This document shows positions 8,966-18,333 of a DNA stretch of 35,107 nt, one piece after another. The stretch is from UBA7236 sp044227505. Lineage in GTDB: Bacteria; Bacteroidota; Bacteroidia; Chitinophagales; BACL12. A program made the position numbers and the translations under genes. The stretch covers positions 1 to 35,107 of the forward strand of contig JBGAWP010000040.1 in assembly GCA_044227505.1 (NCBI GenBank), in the 5' to 3' direction. The notes beneath the pieces were generated by a model. It saw only the letters and a list, made by a program, of their open reading frames with translations, did no database searches and was not told the DNA's origin. Every line of letters begins with the position of its first letter. The first letter of the stretch is position 1.

Positions 8966-9001
8966 AAGGTTCTGTGACATTATTTTTACTGTTAAAGCTT
9001 A

Positions 9002-9715
9002 TTAAATGGTCGCAGTAGAGACAACTTTTGCCAAAAATGACTCAAAAATCATTCTACCATCGGTGTTTCCGAGTATTTCTTCACTTGCTCTTTCAGGATG
9101 TGGCATCATACCGAAAACATTGCGCTCCTTATTGCAAATACCGGCTATATTATACAACGACCCATTTGGATTGGAGGCTTCTGTTGCCTCTCCATGTTCA
9201 TCACAATAGCGGAATATAACCTGATCATTCGCTATAATTTCTTCCAAAACCTTTTCTTCCGCATAAAATCTGCCTTCACCATGAGCAATTGGAATTTTGA
9301 GCGGATGATGTTGCGGAACATACCTGTTTATCCTGCTGCTCGTGTTTTCGGCAGTGAGGAGAATATTTTTGCAGATAAACTGTTGGTTGTTGTTTTCCAA
9401 TAAAACTCCGGGAAGCAGTCCGGCCTCGCATAAGATCTGGAATCCGTTGCAAATGCCCCACGCAAATCCTCCCGCGTTACAATGTTTGATAACAGCCTGC
9501 ATGATGGGCGAGAACCTCGCAATGGAACCGGTTCTGAGTGCATCTCCATAGGAAAATCCTCCCGGCAGCATCACGCAATCGTTTGTGGTCAATCCACCCA
9601 GATCTTTTTGTTTGTGAAACAATTCTATCACCTCACATCCCATTACATTGCGTAAAACATGGATAAGATCCTGATCGCAATTGGACCCCGGAAAAGTAAC
9701 AACACCAAATCTCAT
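9002..9715 (-). CDS. purQ: Phosphoribosylformylglycinamidine synthase subunit PurQ
   Basis: Glutaminase subunit of FGAM synthase (de novo purine synthesis, step 4): it releases ammonia from glutamine for PurL. The 237-residue product from ATG 9715 begins MRFGVVTFPGSNCD, the standard PurQ start; an upstream in-frame start 17 codons earlier would overlap the preceding gene and is rejected. It is a class I glutamine amidotransferase with the nucleophile C89 in WGICNGFQ, and H206 and E208 in MMPHPERA. PGGFSYGD (51-58) is the conserved oxyanion-loop region. The length fits the small PurQ type that works with separate PurL and PurS, neither of which is in the window. It begins 10 bp after the DUF6427 gene and is likely the last gene of a three-gene unit. 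Confidence 0.96.
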   Translation of the reverse strand: MRFGVVTFPGSNCDQDLIHVLRNVMGCEVIELFHKQKDLGGLTTNDCVMLPGGFSYGDALRTGSIARFSPIMQAVIKHCNAGGFAWGICNGFQILCEAGLLPGVLLENNNQQFICKNILLTAENTSSRINRYVPQHHPLKIPIAHGEGRFYAEEKVLEEIIANDQVIFRYCDEHGEATEASNPNGSLYNIAGICNKERNVFGMMPHPERASEEILGNTDGRMIFESFLAKVVSTATI

Positions 9716-9725
9716 TTTTGTAGAG

Positions 9726-10721
9726 TTAAGCTGTAAAATTAATATATTGAAACAGGATTGTAGCACCTAAAAGCGTAATATGTATTATTTCAGGGGTCAT
9801 TCGGTTTTTTGAGTGAAAAAAATAATAACTGATAAAAAAGGAGGTTCCCATCAATAAAAAATACAACCCGCCTGCATCAGCACTGGAATTGAGCAGAAAT
9901 GCCGCTATTCCGAATAAAAAGAATGAAATAAAAGACCCGAGATATTTCCTCACCTGTATGAGGTTGGTGGAAAATTTATTGCTGTAAAAAAGTAACGAAA
10001 TTATAAGCGCTATTCCGATCAGGATCAATTTCACGATGGTAATACTGCTGAAAAAAACGGACAATTTTGTAAGATCTGAGGGTATTTTAAAATGATTTTC
10101 CCAAAAAACCGGAAGCAGGTCAAACCAGAAAAATGCGGTTGCTACCAGGAAATAGACCACAATAAATCCTGACAAATACAAAATAAACTCCCGGAATGTT
10201 ATGGAACGCATTCGTATTATTGCCAATAAGCTGTATATGCCATATACGATGGTAGGAAAAAATAAAAGAGAAACAAATCCGTTCAACAACCCGGTGTCAA
10301 AGTAAATGGTATCTGCTTTAGGTTTATTATAAGCGCTGAATATTTTAAATAATATCCATATTAATAAAAATCCGCAAAGTATCGCCGGAGTGTTATATAC
10401 AATTTCTGGAAAAAAGCTGCACAATAAAATAAAGACCAGTGCGGGAAGGAGGGAGGGTTTTGTGTTCACCTTGCTTCCCTGCATCAGCATACTAATTAAA
10501 ACTGCCTGGGTTATAATGCATGCAAGATTAAAAAATGGAACAATAAATTCCGGTAAATTGTTTAACTGAAACCATTTATTAAATAACAGATCGCCAATAA
10601 AATAATATGTAATTTCACCCGGTGGCAGCCCGCCCAATAATAATTTAAGATTTACTAATGCCGCATAAAGTATGAGCAAAATAAGCGAAACAGGGTTTGA
10701 AGATTGGAAAAGCCGTAGCAC
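9726..10721 (-). CDS. DUF6427-type multi-pass membrane protein
   Basis: A 331-residue, very hydrophobic protein with about ten predicted membrane helices. It opens with MLRLFQSSNP, and motifs such as GGLPPGEITYYFIGDLL and YNTPAILCGFLLIW recall the Bacteroidota family annotated DUF6427, whose function is unknown. The only recognisable soluble loops are short. It sits 9 bp after the upstream secreted-protein gene and 10 bp before purQ, so co-transcription is likely, but the link with purine synthesis is not explained by sequence. The family call comes from memory of the N-terminal pattern; membrane topology is directly visible. Confidence 0.75.
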   Translation of the reverse strand: MLRLFQSSNPVSLILLILYAALVNLKLLLGGLPPGEITYYFIGDLLFNKWFQLNNLPEFIVPFFNLACIITQAVLISMLMQGSKVNTKPSLLPALVFILLCSFFPEIVYNTPAILCGFLLIWILFKIFSAYNKPKADTIYFDTGLLNGFVSLLFFPTIVYGIYSLLAIIRMRSITFREFILYLSGFIVVYFLVATAFFWFDLLPVFWENHFKIPSDLTKLSVFFSSITIVKLILIGIALIISLLFYSNKFSTNLIQVRKYLGSFISFFLFGIAAFLLNSSADAGGLYFLLMGTSFFISYYFFHSKNRMTPEIIHITLLGATILFQYINFTA

Positions 10722-10730
10722 GTAAAATAA

Positions 10731-12203
10731 TTAAAGTTGTAGTTTAACGAATGACAAGGTTTTTTTATAAATGCTCGGAATAATAATTTCATTAAATGAT
10801 ATTTGTTCTGCAGAGGAAGGCCGCAGTTGCACTTCCTGCTGATTTGCATTAAATATGCTTTTTCGGTCGAGGGTTCCGTCAGCTTCCATTTCGTATTGCA
10901 ACACATTGGAATTCTGTTCCACATCCTCATTAAAAATAAAAGTGATCTTTTGTTTGCTGTTTATCAAAGCATAAGAAGAATTCACTCCTCTGTCTTCACG
11001 GCTTATTTGTTTTTTTCTGATGGTGTTATTCCAATCTGGAGTGCCATCGGGTTTTATGGAAAATAATAAAATATCATCGTATTCATAAAATTCTACCTGA
11101 CGGGTGGATGTTCGGTAACCATAATATGGATCGTAATTTGTGTACTCGTAACTTTCCACTGTTTTATCATAATATTCCGCAACCAATAATGCGCCGCCAT
11201 CAGCCCGCGGCACTATGTTGCCGATCTGATATACCGGTAAATTTTTTATCGCTTTTTCTGTCGCTAACCCTGCAATTTCATCAAGTGTTTCCTGTGGAAA
11301 AATATAATTGTGTTTTAAATTAATGGAGGAAGAGGATGGGTCTATTGTCATGTAATTATATCCAACCATATATTCCTTATCGTCCTCTTTCAAAAAACTA
11401 ATGCCGATTATATTACCGGAAGCATTATCGATTGCATAATTCATTTCATCCATACAAAAATCGTTGCTGGTAATGTCGGTATACAAAACGCTTCCGCCTT
11501 GTTTTGGAAGTACATAGGAATATTGAATACCCGTTTTGTCTTTTTTACAATTGAAATCATCATTTTCAAAAAGAAAAACGGGCACACCCATATCTGTAAT
11601 TACTTCTTTTATCAGGATGGGGCTATAGTTGTCATCAGGTAGATTGATATCGTTTTTTTGGAGTATGGCACCCTCGCCGTTGATCACAAGATCAAATAAT
11701 TTATCAATTCTACCTGCACTGAATTCGTATTTATAAATGAGAAAATAGGAGTTATTTTTCGATTTGGTTATTTTAAATTCAGAAAAATTTTCTCCCAATT
11801 TAAGCGAAGTGGAATCTAAAATAATAGGTTCTCCTTTTTTTTCAATGTCTTCATTAAATAATTGAACAGCAAGAAAATTGTTCTTGTTTTCTTTATAGGT
11901 GTAAAAATGATAAATTTGTTCTCCGCTTTTGTAAACCTCTACCGATTCGTAATCCATTGTTTTGATCGTGATCTCCTTTTTGCGTTTAAAGGTCATTTGT
12001 TTATCATAAATATCGATCTCATCTTCAAACCGATATTTTTTATATATCAATACATCTCCATTTTTATTTTTACCGAGAATGTTATATCCCACAAGTTCAG
12101 TACTGATTTTTTGCGGGTCAGAAATAAATATTTTTTGAGCCTGCGCAAAGGCCGGAAGAAGAAAAAACAAAAAACAACAAAACCATATCCCTGATCTATT
12201 CAC
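10731..12203 (-). CDS. Conserved secreted protein of unknown function
   Basis: A 490-residue protein with an N-terminal signal peptide (MNRSGIWFCCFLFFLLPAFAQAQ). The mature part consists of regularly spaced beta-strand-like segments (for example GDVLIYKKYRF, EVYKSGEQIYHFY, YMVGYNYMTID), suggesting a beta-propeller-like or WD-like periplasmic or surface protein. I recognise no catalytic motif. A Tyr-rich loop (about 345-375, YDPYYGYRTSTRQ) is notable. There is no lipobox and no T9SS tail. First gene of a likely three-gene unit with the DUF6427 protein and purQ; a TAATTTTG -7 element lies 48 bases upstream. Confidence 0.7.
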   Translation of the reverse strand: MNRSGIWFCCFLFFLLPAFAQAQKIFISDPQKISTELVGYNILGKNKNGDVLIYKKYRFEDEIDIYDKQMTFKRKKEITIKTMDYESVEVYKSGEQIYHFYTYKENKNNFLAVQLFNEDIEKKGEPIILDSTSLKLGENFSEFKITKSKNNSYFLIYKYEFSAGRIDKLFDLVINGEGAILQKNDINLPDDNYSPILIKEVITDMGVPVFLFENDDFNCKKDKTGIQYSYVLPKQGGSVLYTDITSNDFCMDEMNYAIDNASGNIIGISFLKEDDKEYMVGYNYMTIDPSSSSINLKHNYIFPQETLDEIAGLATEKAIKNLPVYQIGNIVPRADGGALLVAEYYDKTVESYEYTNYDPYYGYRTSTRQVEFYEYDDILLFSIKPDGTPDWNNTIRKKQISREDRGVNSSYALINSKQKITFIFNEDVEQNSNVLQYEMEADGTLDRKSIFNANQQEVQLRPSSAEQISFNEIIIPSIYKKTLSFVKLQL

Positions 12204-12250
12204 GCTAAATTATTTTTTTTTGCCATAAATTAAGGCAATTATTTGGGTAT

Positions 12251-12258
12251 CAAAATTA
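12251..12258 (-). promoter_or_regulatory. Candidate -7 element of the secreted protein-DUF6427-purQ unit
   Basis: On the minus strand TAATTTTG (12258-12251) matches TAnnTTTG and is identical to the octamer before the gene at 6231. No TTG is seen at the expected -33 distance, so the call rests on one half of the promoter. Confidence 0.35.
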
Positions 12259-12339
12259 CATAAAAAACGTTTAGCCTCCTTTTTTGTTGTGTTGGTCCTG
12301 TAAAACTCCGGTAAGTAAATAATGATAGTATGTTTCCGA

Positions 12340-13668
12340 CTAATTTTTTTGTTTCGGATCTAATGCGTCGCGCAGCCCTTCGCCAATAAGATTATAAACG
12401 GTTACGGTGATAAAAATTGCAAGACCCGGAAAGAGCACAAGCCACCAGGCACTGAATTTTTCCCTGCCATCGCTCACCAGGGATCCCCAGGTAACAAGAT
12501 CGGAAGGAACACCGATGCCGAGAAAGGATAAACTTGATTCTATCAAAATTGCGGAAGCTATGCCAAATGCTATGGATACTAATGCCGGAGCAATTCCATT
12601 TGGAAGTGCGTGTTTAACAATGATATTTAGTTCAGAAAATCCAAGGGAGCGCGCAGCCTGAATATATTCCAAGTTGCGAATGCGCAAAAATTCGGCCCTC
12701 GTTAACCTTGCAATTCCCGTCCATGATGTTAATCCGATTATTACCATCAGATTTGTAATAGACGGTCGCGCAATTGCTGCAATAGTTAAAATTAGTATGA
12801 AGGTTGGCATGGCATAAAATATTTCAATGGTTCTTGAAATAATTGCATCTGCTGGAATAAACATGCGTTTATTTAAAAATGGCAGCCTGCCTGTTAATTT
12901 TCCTAATATTAAGAAAAGGAAAATTATCGCTGCAAAAATCAGAATACTCAGGAATAATTGGAATAACAAATTTAACCCCGAGGCATTTATTGCATCCTGT
13001 AAAATGTAATTTCTGGTTTGAAATGCATAAAACCATGCAACAAAAATACCGATCACAACCGTCCAGAATTTTCCTCTTGTGGTAACTAATCGGTTATCTC
13101 CGAAATATCCCGCGATAGCGCCAAGTAATAAGCCGATAATTGCAGCAATGGTCATGGAAATAAATCCAATGGTGAGGGATATTCGCGCTCCGTGAATTAG
13201 GCCGGCCATAAGATCATCACCTAAACTTCCCGTTCCTAAAATGTGCCGGAATTTTCCCGGCATTTCAACGATCTGTCCATTTTTGTCCTTAAAAAATTGT
13301 GGATCTCCCGGACCTTTGTAGCCGGTATTGAGCATATCCGTTTTTCCGGGAGAATAGGGGATAGGTGCCCAAATTACTTTTTCAAGATCCATTTGTTTCC
13401 AGTCGGCAATATCCAGTTGAATATTTTCAGTACTGCCATTCTCTTTTGTAACTAAATAATTATTTTTAAACGAAAAGGCGGGAAAATAACGATGCCCTTC
13501 GTACTTAATATAAAGTGGTTTTTGATTTGCAAGAATTGGAGCTAAAATTGCAATAATTGCGAGAAATAATAATATATACAAGGAAATATACGCGGGCTTA
13601 TTATGCCTGAATTGTTTACGCGCATGTGCACGGAAAGAGAATTCGTTTTGCGTTTTATTTTTTTTCAT
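12340..13668 (-). CDS. Peptide ABC transporter permease, OppC/DppC-like
   Basis: Inner-membrane permease (442 residues) of an oligopeptide/dipeptide/nickel-type importer. The core is clear: N-terminal OppC-type helix (about 27-48), HILGTGSLGDDLMAGLIHGA (142-161), the ATPase-contacting EAA loop EYIQAARSLGFS (334-345) and the C-terminal SFLGIGVPSD...WG pattern. Two segments make it longer than the usual ~300: a periplasmic segment after helix 1 (about 50-140) and extra hydrophobic sequence (about 201-262). Its ATG overlaps the stop of the oppB-like gene by 4 bp (ATGA), showing translational coupling. It lies last in the importer unit; no OppD/OppF ATPase gene follows. Confidence 0.92.
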   Translation of the reverse strand: MKKNKTQNEFSFRAHARKQFRHNKPAYISLYILLFLAIIAILAPILANQKPLYIKYEGHRYFPAFSFKNNYLVTKENGSTENIQLDIADWKQMDLEKVIWAPIPYSPGKTDMLNTGYKGPGDPQFFKDKNGQIVEMPGKFRHILGTGSLGDDLMAGLIHGARISLTIGFISMTIAAIIGLLLGAIAGYFGDNRLVTTRGKFWTVVIGIFVAWFYAFQTRNYILQDAINASGLNLLFQLFLSILIFAAIIFLFLILGKLTGRLPFLNKRMFIPADAIISRTIEIFYAMPTFILILTIAAIARPSITNLMVIIGLTSWTGIARLTRAEFLRIRNLEYIQAARSLGFSELNIIVKHALPNGIAPALVSIAFGIASAILIESSLSFLGIGVPSDLVTWGSLVSDGREKFSAWWLVLFPGLAIFITVTVYNLIGEGLRDALDPKQKN

Positions 13669-15167
13669 TGATTATTGGAATAAGAGATCCGTGGATCTGC
13701 AATTGCATATAAAATATCAGCTATTAAATATCCCACCAGTGTTAATACACCCGTTAAAGTAAATACATCAATTATAACAGGGTAATCATTTGTTTGAATT
13801 GCGTGAAATATTTGTTGGCCCATGCCGGGTATGGTAAAAATAGTTTCCAAAATAACAGAACCACTTATCGCTAAAGGAAAAACATTGGAAAAAACAGTGA
13901 TAATAGGCAAAAGTGTATTTCTGAAAACATGTTTATATAAAACCTTTCCATCACTCAATCCTTTTGCTCTGGCAGTGCGGATATAATCCTGCGAAATAAC
14001 TTCCAATGCAGAAACTCTCGTTATCCTGCTTAAAAAAGCAAGTTGTGAATAGGTATAAGCAATAGTAGGCAGGATCAAATAAGGCAAACGCAAACGTATC
14101 ACTTCTAAAAAATTGGCACCCTCCGGAATTCCGGTAACTGGTTGAATACCCGATGCCGGGAAAACAGAAAGTGCTTCTGTATTTGCAAAACCCATCAATA
14201 ATAATGTAGCCACCCAAAACGTGGGCATGGAGTACAAAACAAAAAGTATAACAGAGGAAGTTCTGTCAAATAAAGAATTTTTTTTCGCTGCAGCTTTTAA
14301 TCCAATGGGTAGACTGATCAAATATGCCAATAAGATAGAAATAAGGGTAAAAAACAACGACCATCGCATTCGTTCTCCAATTACATCCGATACCTTTAAT
14401 TTTGTTTCATAGGAATATCCGAAATCCCCGCGGATTAATCCTGCACAGTCTTTACTTCCTTTTCCGCTCAACCAATTTCCATCTCCAAAGATCCATCGGT
14501 GATATTGATTGTATTTATAAAAATGAAGAGTTGGAATATAGTTTTTATATTTTGTGGCATTCTTTTGCATTTTCGCATATTGCTCTTCCGAATTATTTAC
14601 CGCATCCCTGATATCAGCAAGAAACGGTAATTCATCAGCATAAAAACTTATTTGTTGAAGTTTTGCATTTATTAATTTGTGACTGTATCCCGTCTTCAAA
14701 TTACCAATTTCGAATTTTAATGTGTTAATGGTATCTATGATGGCATTTCTGCCAAATAGGCTTATTTCTGCAGTATCGGGAGTAAGTCGCGCAACTGCAA
14801 TATCAAGATCATTTATGGAACGGTTCCAGGCAGCTATCTCCGCCCAGTTTCCATATTCTCTCGTGAGTCGTTTCAGAGCTGTCCGCTCATTGTCACTATA
14901 TATTTTATATAGTGTATCAGATGTGGCGAGCGTAGTTATACTGAAATAAAAAACAGGCAGGTCTAATCCGAGTTTTTTTCTCCATCTATCTTCTTCATTT
15001 TTGGTATTAGATTGATTCATTCCCATTTCACCGCCCGACTCGCCCGCCGAAACCATGCGATCCAACGGATCACCCGGAGCATTTATACTGATAATAAAGG
15101 CTAATAAGGAAATAATAATTAGTGTAGGAATAAAAAATAGAATTCTTCTGAGAATATATTTACTCAT
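13665..15167 (-). CDS. Peptide ABC transporter permease, OppB/DppB-like
   Basis: Inner-membrane permease (500 residues from ATG 15167; a GTG lies one codon earlier). The N-terminus MSKYILRRILFFIPTLIIIS, NAPGDPLD, the EAA loop RTARAKGLSDGKVLYKHVFRN split over about 405-425, and ETIFTIPGMGQ are typical OppB features. Family members are usually about 300-340 residues. Here the first periplasmic loop, between LGLDLPVFYF (about 67-76) and GDFGYSYE (about 247-254), is enlarged by roughly 150 charged, helix-prone residues. That loop faces the substrate-binding protein, so the insert may shape docking; this is inference. It lies downstream of the binding protein gene and overlaps the oppC-like gene by 4 bp. 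Confidence 0.92.
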   Translation of the reverse strand: MSKYILRRILFFIPTLIIISLLAFIISINAPGDPLDRMVSAGESGGEMGMNQSNTKNEEDRWRKKLGLDLPVFYFSITTLATSDTLYKIYSDNERTALKRLTREYGNWAEIAAWNRSINDLDIAVARLTPDTAEISLFGRNAIIDTINTLKFEIGNLKTGYSHKLINAKLQQISFYADELPFLADIRDAVNNSEEQYAKMQKNATKYKNYIPTLHFYKYNQYHRWIFGDGNWLSGKGSKDCAGLIRGDFGYSYETKLKVSDVIGERMRWSLFFTLISILLAYLISLPIGLKAAAKKNSLFDRTSSVILFVLYSMPTFWVATLLLMGFANTEALSVFPASGIQPVTGIPEGANFLEVIRLRLPYLILPTIAYTYSQLAFLSRITRVSALEVISQDYIRTARAKGLSDGKVLYKHVFRNTLLPIITVFSNVFPLAISGSVILETIFTIPGMGQQIFHAIQTNDYPVIIDVFTLTGVLTLVGYLIADILYAIADPRISYSNNQ

Positions 15168-15235
15168 CACTCAATTAATTGAATTACCGGTAAAAATACA
15201 CCAACTGTTAATATTTTAAACAAAAGTATTTACGT

Positions 15236-17116
15236 TTACATCGCAGCATCTTTTTTTGTAACACCTGTATTCATGCCATAAAGTGACAATAATCTCATAT
15301 TATTTAAGATCACACCCGGGCGATCAAATACCATGATCTGATTGCCGAATCGTTTATGTAATATTATTTTTTTAGAGGTAGAATAAAGCATAATATACGG
15401 TTGTTCTTCATAAATAATGCGCTGTAATTCTTTCACCATCGGAATTCTTTTTTCATCCTCAACGGTATATTTTATAGAATCTATCAGCATATCCGATGTG
15501 GCATTCCCAAATCCTACATAGTTGGATCCGCCCATAGAATATGAAGAAGTGTGCCATATCTGAGTAAAATCTTCAGGTAATGAACCCGACGACCATGCAC
15601 TAACATACATATCAAAATCGTGATTTCTCATTTGTTCATTTAGTGTATTTCCCTCAAGGCCAACAGGAATTAATACCACTCCTCCTTTATACGCTGCTTC
15701 AATGATCATATTCACTACGTCCTCGATAAATTTTTGTCCTGAAGGATATTTAAATTCAATTTTCATTTGGATCTTCTCTCCGTCTACAACCTTATCTCTG
15801 ATATTATCTCCATCGGTATCTGTCCATCCTGCTTCCTCCAACAATTTTTTAGCCATTTCAACATCAAATGGAATTAATGCAAGGTCGTTGTTGTATTCAG
15901 GCTTCAATGGGGAAACTGTGGAAGCCTGTCGTTTTGCATAACCAGATGAAACTACGCGAATAATTTCATCAACAGGAGTAAGATAGGCCATCGCTCTGCG
16001 CACTTTAACATCAGTAAAGAATTTTTTATGATTCGTGCCATCAGGTTGCATATTGAGTCCGATATAATTAAAACTGAAGTTATCGGCAAACTGAATGTTA
16101 TAGTTTTTATTGAAATTTGGTTCCTGCATTAATTCCAAAACCGATGTAGTAGGCATCCAAACCGAGACATCAAATGTTTGTGCCCGCATCTGTAATTTTT
16201 GTGTGTTCAGATCCTTGTCGATCTTGAAAATTATTTTTTCAGGATAGGATGTTTCATAAACCGTGGGGTCAGTTATTTTTTGTGTCCAGTGATTTTTTTT
16301 GCGTTCTAATGTTAATGATAGACCAGGTGTCCAATCTATTACTTTATACGGACCGGAAGTATTTAAAAAGTTTAAATCGTTTCCATATTTTGGATTGTTA
16401 AACTCATTGGCCCATTCCGCAAGTTTTTGTTCCCCATCGGCATTAAAAGTGCTATCGTTAAATTGTTTAAAACTATATTGTGCAAGAATATTCTTCGGAT
16501 CAAAAAAACTGCGTTGCATTACTGCAAAATCTGCGAGAAAGGCAACATTCTGAATATATTGTTTTTTCATTTTGATGGTAAACGTAAATTTATCTTCTTT
16601 GTCAGGAATTACGTTTTCAATATTTTCAAAATATCCTTTGGTGGATGGATTTGCTGTGAGAGGACATTTATTTGCCTTCAACATAAAAATTGCATCATCC
16701 GCGGTAATAGGTGAGCCATCATCCCATGTAGCATCTTTTCTCAAGGTATAGGTGTAACTCAGTTTATCTTCCGAAATTTTCGGCATTGCTTCAGCAAGGT
16801 CAGGGCAAACATCAAGATTCAAAACATCACTCCTCAAAATAAAGTTTGAAGTATATTGTTGCACCCAGCTACGTGAAGTATTTCTTCCATTTGTTGGATG
16901 CAGGTTGTCCGGATCGCCTACAACGTGATTCACGATAACATTCGATTTACTCCATTCAGGTAAGATGGAGTCGGCATCAGGTAAAACAATATATTTTAAT
17001 TTATCAGAAAATGCAATGGTTTCTACTCCTTTAGCATTTTTATCATTCCCGCATGAACTAACTATAGCAGCGCAAAGCAGAATTAGATAAAACCTGGAAA
17101 AATGAACTGTTTTCAT
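15236..17116 (-). CDS. Oligopeptide-type substrate-binding lipoprotein (SBP family 5)
   Basis: Extracytoplasmic binding protein (626 residues) of the peptide/nickel ABC importer family. The signal peptide ends in a lipobox VSSC (C22), so the protein is lipid-anchored. Family 5 features include PDNLHPTNGR near 72, YTYTLRKDATWDDGSPITADD (split over about 130-150), LNTSGPYKVIDWTPG (about 258-272), RRAMAYLTPVDEIIR (about 387-401) and YVGFGNATSD. Genes for the two permeases follow on the same strand, so this is the first gene of the importer unit. The ligand (peptide, nickel or other) cannot be read from sequence. The -7-like element TTACTTTG lies at 17147-17140, 24 bases upstream. Confidence 0.94.
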   Translation of the reverse strand: MKTVHFSRFYLILLCAAIVSSCGNDKNAKGVETIAFSDKLKYIVLPDADSILPEWSKSNVIVNHVVGDPDNLHPTNGRNTSRSWVQQYTSNFILRSDVLNLDVCPDLAEAMPKISEDKLSYTYTLRKDATWDDGSPITADDAIFMLKANKCPLTANPSTKGYFENIENVIPDKEDKFTFTIKMKKQYIQNVAFLADFAVMQRSFFDPKNILAQYSFKQFNDSTFNADGEQKLAEWANEFNNPKYGNDLNFLNTSGPYKVIDWTPGLSLTLERKKNHWTQKITDPTVYETSYPEKIIFKIDKDLNTQKLQMRAQTFDVSVWMPTTSVLELMQEPNFNKNYNIQFADNFSFNYIGLNMQPDGTNHKKFFTDVKVRRAMAYLTPVDEIIRVVSSGYAKRQASTVSPLKPEYNNDLALIPFDVEMAKKLLEEAGWTDTDGDNIRDKVVDGEKIQMKIEFKYPSGQKFIEDVVNMIIEAAYKGGVVLIPVGLEGNTLNEQMRNHDFDMYVSAWSSGSLPEDFTQIWHTSSYSMGGSNYVGFGNATSDMLIDSIKYTVEDEKRIPMVKELQRIIYEEQPYIMLYSTSKKIILHKRFGNQIMVFDRPGVILNNMRLLSLYGMNTGVTKKDAAM

Positions 17117-17139
17117 TATCGCATATTTACATGAAGCAC

Positions 17140-17147
17140 CAAAGTAA
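17140..17147 (-). promoter_or_regulatory. Candidate -7 element of the ABC importer unit
   Basis: The minus strand reads TTACTTTG, one base off TAnnTTTG, within TAATTCGTTTACTTTG. This almost equals the dsbD promoter context TAATTCGTTAACTTTG (8944-8929). The shared 16-mer with one difference suggests a common promoter or operator sequence. Confidence 0.4.
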
Positions 17148-17221
17148 ACGAATTATAAGCATTTTTTAAACCTTCCCGGAGTTAAATTGTATTATTACTT
17201 TTACCTGACAAAGGATTTTTT

Positions 17222-18139
17222 ATGCAAAAGGTTATGATTACCGGTGGTTCGGGTTTGATAGGTCGGCAGCTTACGGAAATTTTAGTAGCCGGAGGGTATA
17301 AAGTTCACTGGCTCAGCAGAAGCAAAAAACAAGTGCCGGGGGTTGCTGTTTTTTTGTGGGATATTGATAAGGAATTTATTGAAGAAAGCGCTTTTAATGA
17401 GGTGGATGTAATTATTCATTTAGCGGGCGAGGGCATTGCTGATAAAAGATGGACAGCGTCGAGAAAAAAAATGATAATTGAAAGCAGAACAAGATCCACG
17501 GAATTTTTAATAAAAAAACTTCGGGAAATTCCCAATAAGGTAACATCTGTAATCTGTGCTTCCGCAATCGGATTTTATGCAGCCAACACGAATTCGATCA
17601 TACCTGAAGAGAATAATTCAGGTGAAGGATTTCTAAGTGAGTCTGTTTCCATTTGGGAAAATGCCACTAAAAAATTTACAGAGCTCCCAATTAAACTCCT
17701 CACCCTTAGAATTGGAATTGTATTATCCAAAAATGGCGGAGCTTACAAAGAATTGATTCAAACAAAATCGCTCGGAGTTTTGCCATTAATGGGAAACGGA
17801 AAACAAATTTATTCCTGGATTCATATTGAGGATGTTTGTAGAATTATTTTATTCCTTTTACAAAATAACCTCAGTGGAATTTATAATGCAGTTGCACCGG
17901 CTCCCGTTTCTCAAAAACATTTAATGCGAACAGTAAAAAAATATTCCAAAGGATTTCAAATAATAATTCCGGTGCCCGCCTTTGGTTTAAAATTAGTTTT
18001 AGGAGAAATGAGTAATGCAGTATTAAATTCCCAAACGATAAGCGGGGAAAAAATATTAAAAGCAGGGTATAAATTTAAATTTCCCGATATTTATAGTGCC
18101 ATTAAAGATCTTGAAATGAGTAAAGGTCGTGAGGCGTGA
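17222..18139 (+). CDS. TIGR01777-family NAD(P)-dependent epimerase-like protein
   Basis: Cytosolic 305-residue member of the extended short-chain dehydrogenase/epimerase family (YfcH / SDR39U1 type). GGSGLIG (8-14) is the dinucleotide-binding glycine motif. IIHLAGEGIADKRW (64-77), ICASAIGFYA (about 111-120), LRIGIVLSKNGGA and YSWIHIEDV are characteristic of TIGR01777. The C-terminal segment from about 245 is the DUF1731-like end. The physiological substrate of this family is not established. The gene is divergent from the ABC importer unit. The last codons (GREA, stop at 18137) lie inside a 7-bp tandem repeat, so the C-terminus seems to have been reshaped by the repeat. Confidence 0.92.
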   Translation: MQKVMITGGSGLIGRQLTEILVAGGYKVHWLSRSKKQVPGVAVFLWDIDKEFIEESAFNEVDVIIHLAGEGIADKRWTASRKKMIIESRTRSTEFLIKKLREIPNKVTSVICASAIGFYAANTNSIIPEENNSGEGFLSESVSIWENATKKFTELPIKLLTLRIGIVLSKNGGAYKELIQTKSLGVLPLMGNGKQIYSWIHIEDVCRIILFLLQNNLSGIYNAVAPAPVSQKHLMRTVKKYSKGFQIIIPVPAFGLKLVLGEMSNAVLNSQTISGEKILKAGYKFKFPDIYSAIKDLEMSKGREA

Positions 18140-18154
18140 GGCGTGAATCGTGAG
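18127..18154. repeat. 7-bp tandem array overlapping a stop codon
   Basis: Four units, TCGTGAG GCGTGAG / GCGTGAA TCGTGAG, in tandem with a strict 7-bp period. They cover the last codons and stop of the TIGR01777 gene. The same unit family recurs at 20569-20592 and, inverted, at 20688-20715. Confidence 0.8.
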
Positions 18155-18230
18155 TCCGGTTCTTCAGCGCATTGGATCTCTGTATTTTGACCATAAACTT
18201 TTTTCCAAATCGAAGCATACTCTCCTCAGC

Positions 18231-18284
18231 TAATGAGTAATGAGAAATGCCCGCCCGGATGACCGGTCGGACGGGAGTAATGAG
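18231..18284. repeat. TAATGAG heptamers flanking a GC-rich REP-like hairpin
   Basis: TAATGAG occurs twice in tandem (18231-18244) and again at 18278-18284. Between them, 18250-18275 (CCCGCCCGGATGACCGGTCG continuing to GGACGGG) is a GC-rich imperfect inverted repeat in an otherwise AT-rich genome. It resembles the REP-like elements at 20737 and 22526-22594. Confidence 0.6.
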
Positions 18285-18333
18285 TTTGTTCCTGCACGGA
18301 TTAAACATAAGCCAAATGATTTTATTTCAGGAT

